From positions 1 through 40,012 of the forward strand of contig SGPE01000027.1 of the NCBI GenBank assembly GCA_004208945.1: a DNA stretch of 40,012 nt, given 5' to 3'. Below the pieces are notes generated by a model, which saw only the letters and a program-made list of their open reading frames with translations, made no database searches and was not told the DNA's origin. The stretch's first letter is position 1; every line of letters starts with the position of its first letter. Made by a program: the position numbers and the translations under genes. The stretch comes from Pseudoalteromonas sp. CO133X (lineage in GTDB: Bacteria > Pseudomonadota > Gammaproteobacteria > Enterobacterales > Alteromonadaceae). Shown here one piece after another: positions 9,932 through 17,236 of the stretch.

Positions 9932-10972
9932 GTGGCTGTATTTAATAAAGTCGACTTTGATAACCACGAGCAAGTGGTGTTTTGTTCAGATAAAGAATCA
10001 GGCCTTAAGGCTATCATTGCGGTTCACAATACCAAGTTAGGTCCAGCTGTTGGCGGCTGTAGAATGTGGGACTACGTAACAGATGAAGCTGCCATAACAG
10101 ATGCACTTCGTTTATCAAAAGGTATGACGTATAAAAATGCTGTGGCACGTTTACCATTTGGTGGCGGTAAGTCAGTTATTATCGGTAATGCAAAAGAAAT
10201 TAAATCAGAGCAACTTTTCCGTGCATTTGGTCGCCAGTTAGAGCGTTTAAGCGGCAGCTACTATTCAGCTGAAGACGTAAACATCACCTGTGATGATGTG
10301 GCTATCATGAATAAAGAAACTAACTATGTATTAGGCCTTGAAGGTAAAAGTGGTAATCCATCACCTTTCACAGCGTACGGTACATTTTTAGGTATTAAAG
10401 CAGCTTTACAGCATCAACGTGGTCATCAAGACCTTGCTGGTATTAAAGTAGCCGTGCAAGGTTTAGGTGCTGTGGCATATGGCCTTTGTAAACACTTACA
10501 CGAAGCGGGCGCAACATTATTTGTAACTGATATCAACGAGCAAGCTGTTGAGCGCGTTGTTAATGACTTCAATGCAACGGCTGTGGGTATTGATGAAATC
10601 TACGACTTAGATGTTGATGTGTATGCACCATGTGCACTTGGCGCAACGGTAAATGACACGACTATCCCGCGTTTAAAAGCAACAATTATTGCAGGTTGTG
10701 CGAATAACCAATTAGCAGAGTCTCGTCACGGTGAGATCATCCGCGAAAAAGGTATCTTATACGCACCAGATTACGTAATTAACGCAGGTGGTATCATCAA
10801 CGTTTACTACGAAACTGCACCAGAAGGTTATAGTGCAGAAGCATCAACTAAACACGTTGAAGGCATTTTTGATACGCTAACTGAAATCTTTGCTCGCTCT
10901 GAAAAAGAGCAAAAATCAACGCATTTAATTGCCGATGAACTAGCATTAGAAATTATCGAAAACGGTTTATAA
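9932..10972 (+). CDS. Leucine dehydrogenase (Glu/Leu/Phe/Val dehydrogenase family)
   Basis: This cytoplasmic NAD-dependent enzyme reversibly deaminates leucine, valine and isoleucine to the branched 2-oxo acids, feeding their catabolism. It has 346 residues, typical for LeuDH. The catalytic lysine is in the motif RLPFGGGKSVI at about residue 80, and the NAD-binding glycine-rich segment VAVQGLGAVAYGLCKHL lies near 171-187. The start is a GTG at 9932 with CGGAG nine nt upstream; there is no better ATG. The gene stands alone between a terminator on each side. A palindrome resembling a LiuR site lies in its promoter region, which would fit regulation by branched-chain amino acid breakdown products. 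Confidence 0.93.
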   Translation: MAVFNKVDFDNHEQVVFCSDKESGLKAIIAVHNTKLGPAVGGCRMWDYVTDEAAITDALRLSKGMTYKNAVARLPFGGGKSVIIGNAKEIKSEQLFRAFGRQLERLSGSYYSAEDVNITCDDVAIMNKETNYVLGLEGKSGNPSPFTAYGTFLGIKAALQHQRGHQDLAGIKVAVQGLGAVAYGLCKHLHEAGATLFVTDINEQAVERVVNDFNATAVGIDEIYDLDVDVYAPCALGATVNDTTIPRLKATIIAGCANNQLAESRHGEIIREKGILYAPDYVINAGGIINVYYETAPEGYSAEASTKHVEGIFDTLTEIFARSEKEQKSTHLIADELALEIIENGL

Positions 10973-10999
10973 TTTAGTAAATTGACTAAATTTATAGTC

Positions 11000-11028
11000 A
11001 AAAAAGGTGCGCAAGTCGCACCTTTTTT
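11000..11028 (+). terminator. Rho-independent terminator after leucine dehydrogenase
   Basis: AAAAAAGGTGCG pairs perfectly with CGCACCTTTTTT over a 5-nt loop, 28 nt after the stop codon. The T run forms the end of the stem. It separates the dehydrogenase from the next gene. Confidence 0.93.
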
Positions 11029-11107
11029 GTCTCTGTTATTTATCGCATCAAGGTGACGAAGTAATGCTTGCTAGGTACACTCGGTTTTTAAATCTCGAGG
11101 ACGCCTA

Positions 11108-11764
11108 ATGAAAACTCCATCTTGTGAAATTACCCCAATTGATCTTAATACTTGGCCTCGTAAACAGCATTTCGCTTTTTTTAAAGAATTTTCTCTGCCT
11201 TATTTTAATGTGTGTGTTTCACTCGACATGGCAGCTCTTTACAACAAGTGCAAAACCGAGCCGTATTCGTTTTTTCATAGCTATGTTTACCTAACACTTG
11301 AAGCATGCCATGACTATGCGCCAATGCGTCAACGTATCGTTGATTTTTTACCTGTGCAGCTGTCATCTGTGCGTGGCAGTGTGGTTGAGCTGGCAGAAGA
11401 TGAAACATTCCGCTTTAGTTATTTTGAAAAGCACGCCTCGATTGAAGATTTCTCAAAACACGCCATTACTGTGGGTAAAACAAGTAAAGCAAAACCGTTT
11501 TTCTCTGATGCATTTGCTGCAACAGAAGGGCAGCCTGATCTTATTCATATCTCAGTGCTACCGTGGTTAAACTTTACCGGTTTTTCTCACGCTGTGAGTG
11601 AAGGTCATGGTCTTGGTATTCCTAAATTTGTATTTGGTCAGTTTGACCTACAAACTGGCAAGATGCCGCTATCAATCGATGTACATCACGCATTGATGGA
11701 CGGGTTACATGTCGCACGTTTTGTAAAACTACTGCAAGAAAAAATTAATAATTTTTGTAAATGA
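11108..11764 (+). CDS. Chloramphenicol acetyltransferase-fold protein (CatA-like)
   Basis: A 218-residue member of the trimeric type A chloramphenicol acetyltransferase family, with acetyl-CoA as expected donor. The key residues of CAT are present at matching positions: the arginine of WPRKQHF (residue about 18), the serine in IHISVLPWLNFTGF (about 149, equal to Ser148), and the catalytic motif VHHALMDGLHV (His about 194, Asp about 198). It has its own ribosome binding site (GAGG, 8 nt before ATG) and lies between two terminated or single genes with base composition like its neighbours. It therefore looks like a resident chromosomal gene rather than an acquired cassette. Whether chloramphenicol or another hydroxyl compound is the natural substrate cannot be told from sequence. 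Confidence 0.88.
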   Translation: MKTPSCEITPIDLNTWPRKQHFAFFKEFSLPYFNVCVSLDMAALYNKCKTEPYSFFHSYVYLTLEACHDYAPMRQRIVDFLPVQLSSVRGSVVELAEDETFRFSYFEKHASIEDFSKHAITVGKTSKAKPFFSDAFAATEGQPDLIHISVLPWLNFTGFSHAVSEGHGLGIPKFVFGQFDLQTGKMPLSIDVHHALMDGLHVARFVKLLQEKINNFCK

Positions 11765-11894
11765 TTGTTGCTAATTGTGATTAAACTGAGTAAAAATTAG
11801 CACTTAGGTAGTATTTGCTCAGTTGGCTGAATCTTCGCTTATTCTGCAAAACTATACACAGTAATAATGATAATAAGTATCAAGGTTTTATTTT

Positions 11895-14786
11895 ATGGCG
11901 CGGGTAATCTGCTGTGTGTTGTTGTTTTTAAGTTTTGGGCTTACAGCCAAACCTGCGCGTCTGTCATTAACAGATTACTTCACTGAAACATGGAGCACTC
12001 GCTCTGGCCTACCGCATAACAGTATCAATAGTGTTAGCCAAACAAAAGATGGTTATATTTGGGTGGCAACGTGGGAAGGCTTAGCACGTTTTAACGGACG
12101 AGAATTCAAACTCTTAACACGCACAGAAATCCCTGGCTTACCTGATTCTGGTCTACGAAGCTTGATTGCCACAGAAAATGGAGATTTGTACATAGTCGGA
12201 GCTCGTGGAGGAATTGCGAAAAGGTCGCAAGGTCATTGGCAGGCACTGCCAGCTTCATCAACAATGGTAAATCATGCCCTTATTACAAAAAGTGGAGAGC
12301 TTTGGCTCGCTCTTGAGGGGCAAGGTATACTTTACCGCTCGTCTGAACAAGCACCGGAACAACAGTTACTAGATAAACTCAGCGTTTATCGATTATTGCA
12401 AGATAATGATAATGTTATCTGGGCCGCAACGAGCGATGGCCTATATCAAATTATCAATAAAAAAGTCAGTAAAGTGAGCCCAGGTTCAGGCTTACCTGAT
12501 GCATCTGTCTTTACCTTATTGCTTACTCAATCAGGTGATCTAGTTGTTGGGACTGAGAGTGGAGCTTGGAAAAAGCAACAAGATGTATTCGTTTCCATAA
12601 ATGATATTTTAAACAATGAATCAATATCGAGTTTGCTTGAAGATGCACAAGGGGACTTATGGTTTGGCACCATTAATAAAGGTGTTTTTAGGTTAAGTGA
12701 GCGAGGGCTTGAGAATCTAGATGCAGATGATGGATTGCCTAACAACCGGATCTTATCTCTTTTGCAAGATCGTGAAAAAAGTATCTGGGTTGGTACTAAT
12801 GCAGGACTATTTAGATTAAGAGAAGCGCCATTTACCAACTGGAGTCAAAGTCGGGGTTTGGCATCTGATTACGTCAGAACGGTTCTCTCACATTCAGATG
12901 GCAGTGTATGGGTTGGTAGTAGCAATGGGCTTAACCGCATTGAAAAGGGTGAAATTAGCACTTTAAGACAAGCCTATGAGCGTGATCCTTTATCGATATT
13001 GAGCTTAACCGAAGATAAAAAAGGTGATGTTTGGTTAGGCACGTATACAGCTGGCTTAATGAAAGTCGTCAATAATAAAATTTACCCTATAAAGAATAGA
13101 AAAAATGGTTTAATCAGTAATGAAGTTCGTTCGTTACTTTTTGATTCTGAAAATAATTTATGGATAGGTACAGCCAGTGGTTTAACAAAGTTAACCGAAG
13201 ATGGGCAAGTGCATTCTTATACATCAGAACATGGTTTAGCGGGGGACTTTATTATGGCCTTGGCGGAGGACACGCAAGGTCGATTATGGATTGGTACCGG
13301 AGTCGGTGTTTCTATCTATACGCCGTCTGAGGACAGCTTTACCACTATTACTTTTCCAGAATACTTTAGCACTGAGTATGCGTTTGGTTTTTATGTTGAC
13401 GATACTATCATGTGGTTAGCGACTGACAGAGGCTTGGTTCGTTACAATATGCTAAACGACACAATGTCACTATTTGGTCGTCAAGAAGGACTACCTGTCG
13501 ATAAATTATTTCAGATTGTTGAGCAAGGTGATTCACTTTGGCTGACAAGTAATAGGGGAATTATTCAAGTAAATAAGGCGCAGTTAGTCGCATTTTTAGA
13601 TCAGCCTAAACGCGTTAATCCACTGACCGTGTCTATGCAACTCTATGATGAGGGTGATGGAATGCTGAGCGCCCAGGCTAATGGGGGCTCGACTCCAGCA
13701 GCAACCCTTCACTCTGACGGACAAATCTGGGTTGCGACCGCACGTGGCGTTGCTGTGGCAACGCCTGAGCGATTAAAAGAAGCCAGTACACGTCAGTTAT
13801 CGACAGTCATTGAAAGTTTTGATGTGGATGGCAGAGCGGTTGCACTGCCACCTAGTGATGAACTACTTAACCTGCCGCCTGGGATTTCTCGTGTATCGTT
13901 TAATTATGCGGGGTTGAGTTTTATAATGCCTCAGCGACTTAACTATCAGACCCAACTGAGCGGTTACAATGAACAGTGGGTTGATAGAGGGCGCTTGGCT
14001 ATTACTGAATACACGAATTTAGCGCCAGGTGAGTATACTTTTAAAGTGCGTGCAGGCTATCCCAACAGCGATTGGCAAGATAACGAACAAGTTTTACGCT
14101 TTAGGATAGCCCCTTACTTTTGGCAGAAGACAAGCTTCAAACTTTTAGTCGTTTTTGCCATTATTTTAATAGCTTACAGTATTTATAAATTTCGTTTATA
14201 TCACTACAAGCGGATTGAAATAGAGTTAACCGAAAAAGTAGAGCAACAAATGCATGACTTGAAAAACCAAGCGGATGCATTTGCACATTTGGCTAATCAT
14301 GATCAGTTAACTCAGTTACCTAATCGACGCGCTTTCGATGTTTGTTTGTCACAAAGTTTTGATAAATTTAGAAAAGAGAATAAATTCTTCTCTATTGCGA
14401 TCATGGATATTGATCATTTTAAATCAGTTAACGACAATTTTTCTCATCTAATAGGTGACAAAGTAATTTGTGAAATAGCGCGCTTACTCACTTTAAATTG
14501 TACCCATATAGGTCAAGCTGCTCGCTGGGGTGGCGAGGAATTTACGCTCTTATTCCCAGAAAAAACAGCAAAAGAGGCAGCACGAGTATGTGAGGTTATT
14601 CGCCTTGAGATTGCAAACTATGATTTCTCGCATATCGCCAGTGGTTTGTCTGTTACGGTTAGCTTTGGTTTAGCTGACAGTCAAAGTGCAAGTGATTACG
14701 ATCGGCTTTTAGCACAAGCCGATAAGGCATTATATTGCGCTAAATCCGCAGGACGAAATCAGGTTGTTATTTACCGCAGTGAATAA
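11895..14786 (+). CDS. Two-component-propeller sensor diguanylate cyclase (Reg_prop, Y_Y_Y, GGDEF)
   Basis: A 963-residue membrane-bound sensor expected to make cyclic di-GMP from GTP. In order: a signal peptide/first helix (residues 1-18); a periplasmic beta-propeller to about 640 built from Reg_prop repeats of the form GLPDxxVxxLxxDxxGxLWxGT (examples begin at SGLPHNSINSV, DGLPNNRILSL, RGLASDYVRTV, HGLAGDFIMAL); a Y_Y_Y immunoglobulin-like domain near 680-755; a membrane helix near 757-773; a short coiled coil; and a cytoplasmic GGDEF domain (about 795-960). The active site reads RWGGEEF (about 877-883) with DIDHFKSVND upstream, so it should be active. The product-inhibition I-site RxxD is absent: the position reads THIG. 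The ligand is unknown; such propellers often sense carbohydrates. It is a single gene with AAGG nine nt before the ATG. Confidence 0.93.
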   Translation: MARVICCVLLFLSFGLTAKPARLSLTDYFTETWSTRSGLPHNSINSVSQTKDGYIWVATWEGLARFNGREFKLLTRTEIPGLPDSGLRSLIATENGDLYIVGARGGIAKRSQGHWQALPASSTMVNHALITKSGELWLALEGQGILYRSSEQAPEQQLLDKLSVYRLLQDNDNVIWAATSDGLYQIINKKVSKVSPGSGLPDASVFTLLLTQSGDLVVGTESGAWKKQQDVFVSINDILNNESISSLLEDAQGDLWFGTINKGVFRLSERGLENLDADDGLPNNRILSLLQDREKSIWVGTNAGLFRLREAPFTNWSQSRGLASDYVRTVLSHSDGSVWVGSSNGLNRIEKGEISTLRQAYERDPLSILSLTEDKKGDVWLGTYTAGLMKVVNNKIYPIKNRKNGLISNEVRSLLFDSENNLWIGTASGLTKLTEDGQVHSYTSEHGLAGDFIMALAEDTQGRLWIGTGVGVSIYTPSEDSFTTITFPEYFSTEYAFGFYVDDTIMWLATDRGLVRYNMLNDTMSLFGRQEGLPVDKLFQIVEQGDSLWLTSNRGIIQVNKAQLVAFLDQPKRVNPLTVSMQLYDEGDGMLSAQANGGSTPAATLHSDGQIWVATARGVAVATPERLKEASTRQLSTVIESFDVDGRAVALPPSDELLNLPPGISRVSFNYAGLSFIMPQRLNYQTQLSGYNEQWVDRGRLAITEYTNLAPGEYTFKVRAGYPNSDWQDNEQVLRFRIAPYFWQKTSFKLLVVFAIILIAYSIYKFRLYHYKRIEIELTEKVEQQMHDLKNQADAFAHLANHDQLTQLPNRRAFDVCLSQSFDKFRKENKFFSIAIMDIDHFKSVNDNFSHLIGDKVICEIARLLTLNCTHIGQAARWGGEEFTLLFPEKTAKEAARVCEVIRLEIANYDFSHIASGLSVTVSFGLADSQSASDYDRLLAQADKALYCAKSAGRNQVVIYRSE

Positions 14787-14878
14787 TTAGTTGCTCAATC
14801 AGCTATTGATTACAAAATAAAATGTTTTATTTTTGTACACGTTTTCGGCTTCAAGGTGGTGTTATTAAAGGTACATTA

Positions 14879-14900
14879 CTTACGTAAATGTTTACATAAG
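14879..14900. promoter_or_regulatory. 22-bp near-perfect palindrome upstream of the M23 protease gene
   Basis: CTTACGTAAA-TG-TTTACATAAG matches in 9 of 10 arm positions. It lies 80 bp before the protease start codon in a 193-bp gap and is a candidate operator for an unidentified regulator. Confidence 0.4.
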
Positions 14901-14937
14901 AATATAAAATTAACAATTATTTCACTTTTGATCTACA

Positions 14938-14978
14938 TTTTTGTTCCCCGTATGGGGTTTTATAAAAGGGAACAAAAA
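14938..14978 (+). promoter_or_regulatory. Hairpin sequestering the ribosome binding site of the M23 protease
   Basis: TTTTTGTTCCC (14938-14948) is perfectly complementary over 11 bp to GGGAACAAAAA (14968-14978). The right arm contains the only Shine-Dalgarno sequence (AGGGA, 8 nt before the ATG at 14980). A competing small hairpin, CCCC-GTAT-GGGG (14946-14957), shares three bases with the left arm and would free the binding site if it formed instead. Such mutually exclusive folds are seen in RNA thermometers and riboswitches; which, if any, applies is unknown. It could also be a DNA operator. Confidence 0.5.
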
Positions 14979-14979
14979 G

Positions 14980-16191
14980 ATGAATAAACATTTACTAACA
15001 CTTGCGGTTACGACTGGGCTTGGTTTTTCTTCTATAGCGTTTGCCGGTGTGCATAACCATGAAACGTTTGAATTTTCAGACCAAGCAGTAGAACAACTGA
15101 ATCTTAATTCATTATTAATTATGGATGACCAAACATTTGTATTTAATAATGATCTATTAAATGAAGACTGGGACAACTACTTCGCATCGTATGCCCCTGA
15201 ACTTCAAAGTAAACAAGCTTTTATACTACACTGGGCTGGCTATTATAGTATTAACCCAAAAGTGATTTTGGCCCTGATTGAACAGCAAAGTGAGGGACTT
15301 TCTGATCCTTCGGTTGAATTAGAAAGCGTGTTTAGCAATATCTCTGACAAGCAAGGGTTTGATGAGCAGGTGAAAGACGTTGTATTTAAATTAAGTCAAC
15401 GTTTCTATGCCTTCAAACACTGGCAAGAGCAAGCCGCAAAGCATGATAAAAACTCAAATTCCATAAAGCATCTAATTAGGCCTTCACAAGTGAGTACTGC
15501 TGCTACAGCTGCGCTTGCCAGCATGATGAGTAAGCAGCATAATTTGCATGGTCAGCCAAATGATTCTTTAACTCGCTTCTTAGATATATTCGAGCAACTA
15601 TCACCCGAACAGTCTCTTATCTTGAACACAGACCAGGTCACTTTCTCAGGGGAAGAGCAGTCGGTTCAAGCCACATTTACTATGAACTTACCTTGGTCTC
15701 AAGGGTATTATTGGTATAGTGGTGGAGCGCATTCAAACACTGGCTCAGGTTATCCTTATTCTTCGTTAGACTTTAACAATGGTTCTGGTGGATGGGGAAG
15801 TAATACGCCTTGGGTTCAAGCCGCACATGGTGGAGTCATCACTCGTTTTTCGTCATGTAATATACGGGTAACGCATTCAAGTGGCTTTGCAACTAATTAT
15901 TACCACATGTCTAACTTGCAATACAATAATGGTGACACTGTGCAGCCTGGAACGTTGCTAGGTCGTTATGCGAATAGTTATAACCAAGCACTGTGCGAAG
16001 GCGGACAATCATCTGGTCCACACGTGCACTTCACTTTATTACAAAATGGTCAGCAAGTTTCATTACATAACCGTTATATCAGTAATTATCGTATTGATGT
16101 TGGTAATAGTAACTATGATTCAAATTGTAATAACTTTTATTTTGAGCGCAACGGACGTAGAACCTGTGCTTGGCAACCCTTATACCGTTAA
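14980..16191 (+). CDS. Secreted M23 metalloendopeptidase (LasA/pseudoalterin-like)
   Basis: A 403-residue secreted zinc peptidase precursor. Residues 1-22 are a clean signal peptide ending SIAFA. A propeptide of about 220 residues follows. The C-terminal domain, from about PWSQGYYWYSGGAHSN, is of the M23A beta-lytic type that cuts glycine-rich peptide bonds in peptidoglycan cross-links and elastin. Zinc ligands are all present: His251 (GGAHSN) and Asp264 (YSSLDF), and the HxH pair His348/His350 (SGPHVHF). Cysteines are spaced as in LasA, and the family includes pseudoalterin of Pseudoalteromonas. The start at 14980 is chosen over an upstream in-frame ATG at 14941 because it gives the signal peptide and has AGGGA 8 nt before it. 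The binding site is buried in a hairpin, suggesting translational control. It is probably used to lyse other bacteria or degrade protein. Confidence 0.92.
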   Translation: MNKHLLTLAVTTGLGFSSIAFAGVHNHETFEFSDQAVEQLNLNSLLIMDDQTFVFNNDLLNEDWDNYFASYAPELQSKQAFILHWAGYYSINPKVILALIEQQSEGLSDPSVELESVFSNISDKQGFDEQVKDVVFKLSQRFYAFKHWQEQAAKHDKNSNSIKHLIRPSQVSTAATAALASMMSKQHNLHGQPNDSLTRFLDIFEQLSPEQSLILNTDQVTFSGEEQSVQATFTMNLPWSQGYYWYSGGAHSNTGSGYPYSSLDFNNGSGGWGSNTPWVQAAHGGVITRFSSCNIRVTHSSGFATNYYHMSNLQYNNGDTVQPGTLLGRYANSYNQALCEGGQSSGPHVHFTLLQNGQQVSLHNRYISNYRIDVGNSNYDSNCNNFYFERNGRRTCAWQPLYR

Positions 16192-16197
16192 TGATGG

Positions 16198-16224
16198 TAA
16201 AAGCCGTGTTTAACACGGCTTTTA
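16198..16224 (+). terminator. Terminator hairpin after M23 protease
   Basis: TAAAAGCCGTGTT pairs with AACACGGCTTTTA, a 13-bp perfect stem with a one-base formal loop (fewer pairs in practice). It begins 7 nt after the stop codon. Confidence 0.88.
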
Positions 16225-16305
16225 ATGTTCAATTAATTTATCAAGTATTGATCTTTTTTTGTTTGCACACATTTAACTACTAAGACCGTTTTTTAGGCGA
16301 TGGTA

Positions 16306-17130
16306 ATGCTTAACCTATTTTTGTTACTTTCCTTAGTTATTTTTATTGTGTGTTATTGGCGCTGGGATGATATTAGAAATCATTTTTGGCAAAAAAAGTA
16401 CCATCGTTTTGCTCTTAACTCACAGCAAAAGAATTTGTTGCTAAAGTACATGCCCATCTACCAAAGAATGACCGACGCCGATCGTGAAAAGCTGGAACGA
16501 CATATCGTTTGGTTTTTAAATGAAAAACGTTTTATTGGTTGTGATGGCTTAAAACTTAACGAATCTATGAAGTTGATAGTTGCTGCTGATGCGTGCTTGT
16601 TAGTCCTCAATAAACCCTGGCCTTTGTACCGTAATGTTAGAGAAATTTTATTGTATCCTAGTGCATATTATGCGCCCGAGACCTCGCGAGATGGTGCCGG
16701 TTTGGTAAGTTATCACAACGCTGTTCGTCAAGGGGAATCATGGCCAGGCGGAACGCTGGTATTGAGTTGGCATGATGTCCTAGAGGGGAACCGCTTACCA
16801 AGTGATGGTCATAATTTAGTGTTTCACGAATTTGCCCATCAGCTCGACCAAGAAACCGGTAAAACCACGGGCACACCACTGCTTGCTAGTAATGAAGATT
16901 ACCAAAAATGGGCAAAAGTATTTAGCCGCGCGTTTAATCAACTCAAAACCCATTTAGCTTACGGCATGCCTCATGTTATTCATAGTTATGGTGCGACCAA
17001 TGAGGCAGAGTTTTTTGCTGTCATCACCGAAACCTTTTTAGAAAAACCTGCTGAACTGAGACAATTTGACCCTGAGATTTATCACTTGCTGGTTGGCTAT
17101 TATCAGTTTGATCCCATTGCGTGGCATTAG
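16306..17130 (+). CDS. mtfA: Zinc-dependent M90-family peptidase MtfA
   Basis: MtfA (Mlc titration factor A) is a zinc aminopeptidase that in E. coli also binds the glucose repressor Mlc. This protein has 274 residues (E. coli 265). The zinc motif reads VFHEFAHQLDQETG at about residues 171-184, with a further acidic ligand expected in NEAEFFAVITETFLEKP. Unlike the cytoplasmic E. coli form, residues 1-16 here are a hydrophobic helix (MLNLFLLLSLVIFIVCYW), so it may be membrane-anchored. The start at 16306 is preferred to the ATG at 16300 because AGG at 16295-16297 is 8 nt from it and only 2 nt from the other. No mlc or PTS gene is nearby. Confidence 0.92.
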   Translation: MLNLFLLLSLVIFIVCYWRWDDIRNHFWQKKYHRFALNSQQKNLLLKYMPIYQRMTDADREKLERHIVWFLNEKRFIGCDGLKLNESMKLIVAADACLLVLNKPWPLYRNVREILLYPSAYYAPETSRDGAGLVSYHNAVRQGESWPGGTLVLSWHDVLEGNRLPSDGHNLVFHEFAHQLDQETGKTTGTPLLASNEDYQKWAKVFSRAFNQLKTHLAYGMPHVIHSYGATNEAEFFAVITETFLEKPAELRQFDPEIYHLLVGYYQFDPIAWH

Positions 17131-17236
17131 TCGACTATTTACGTCTGTTTAACACGAATCACTGGAATCTTGCTATGCTATTTGGTGCAATCTTAAAAGT
17201 GTGCAAATAAGCAAAACAATAAAAAGTGAGACTTCA

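Noticed and set aside
15968..16213. 81-codon plus-strand frame overlapping the end of the M23 protease
   Set aside because: It is a different frame of the conserved catalytic region; no independent start signal.
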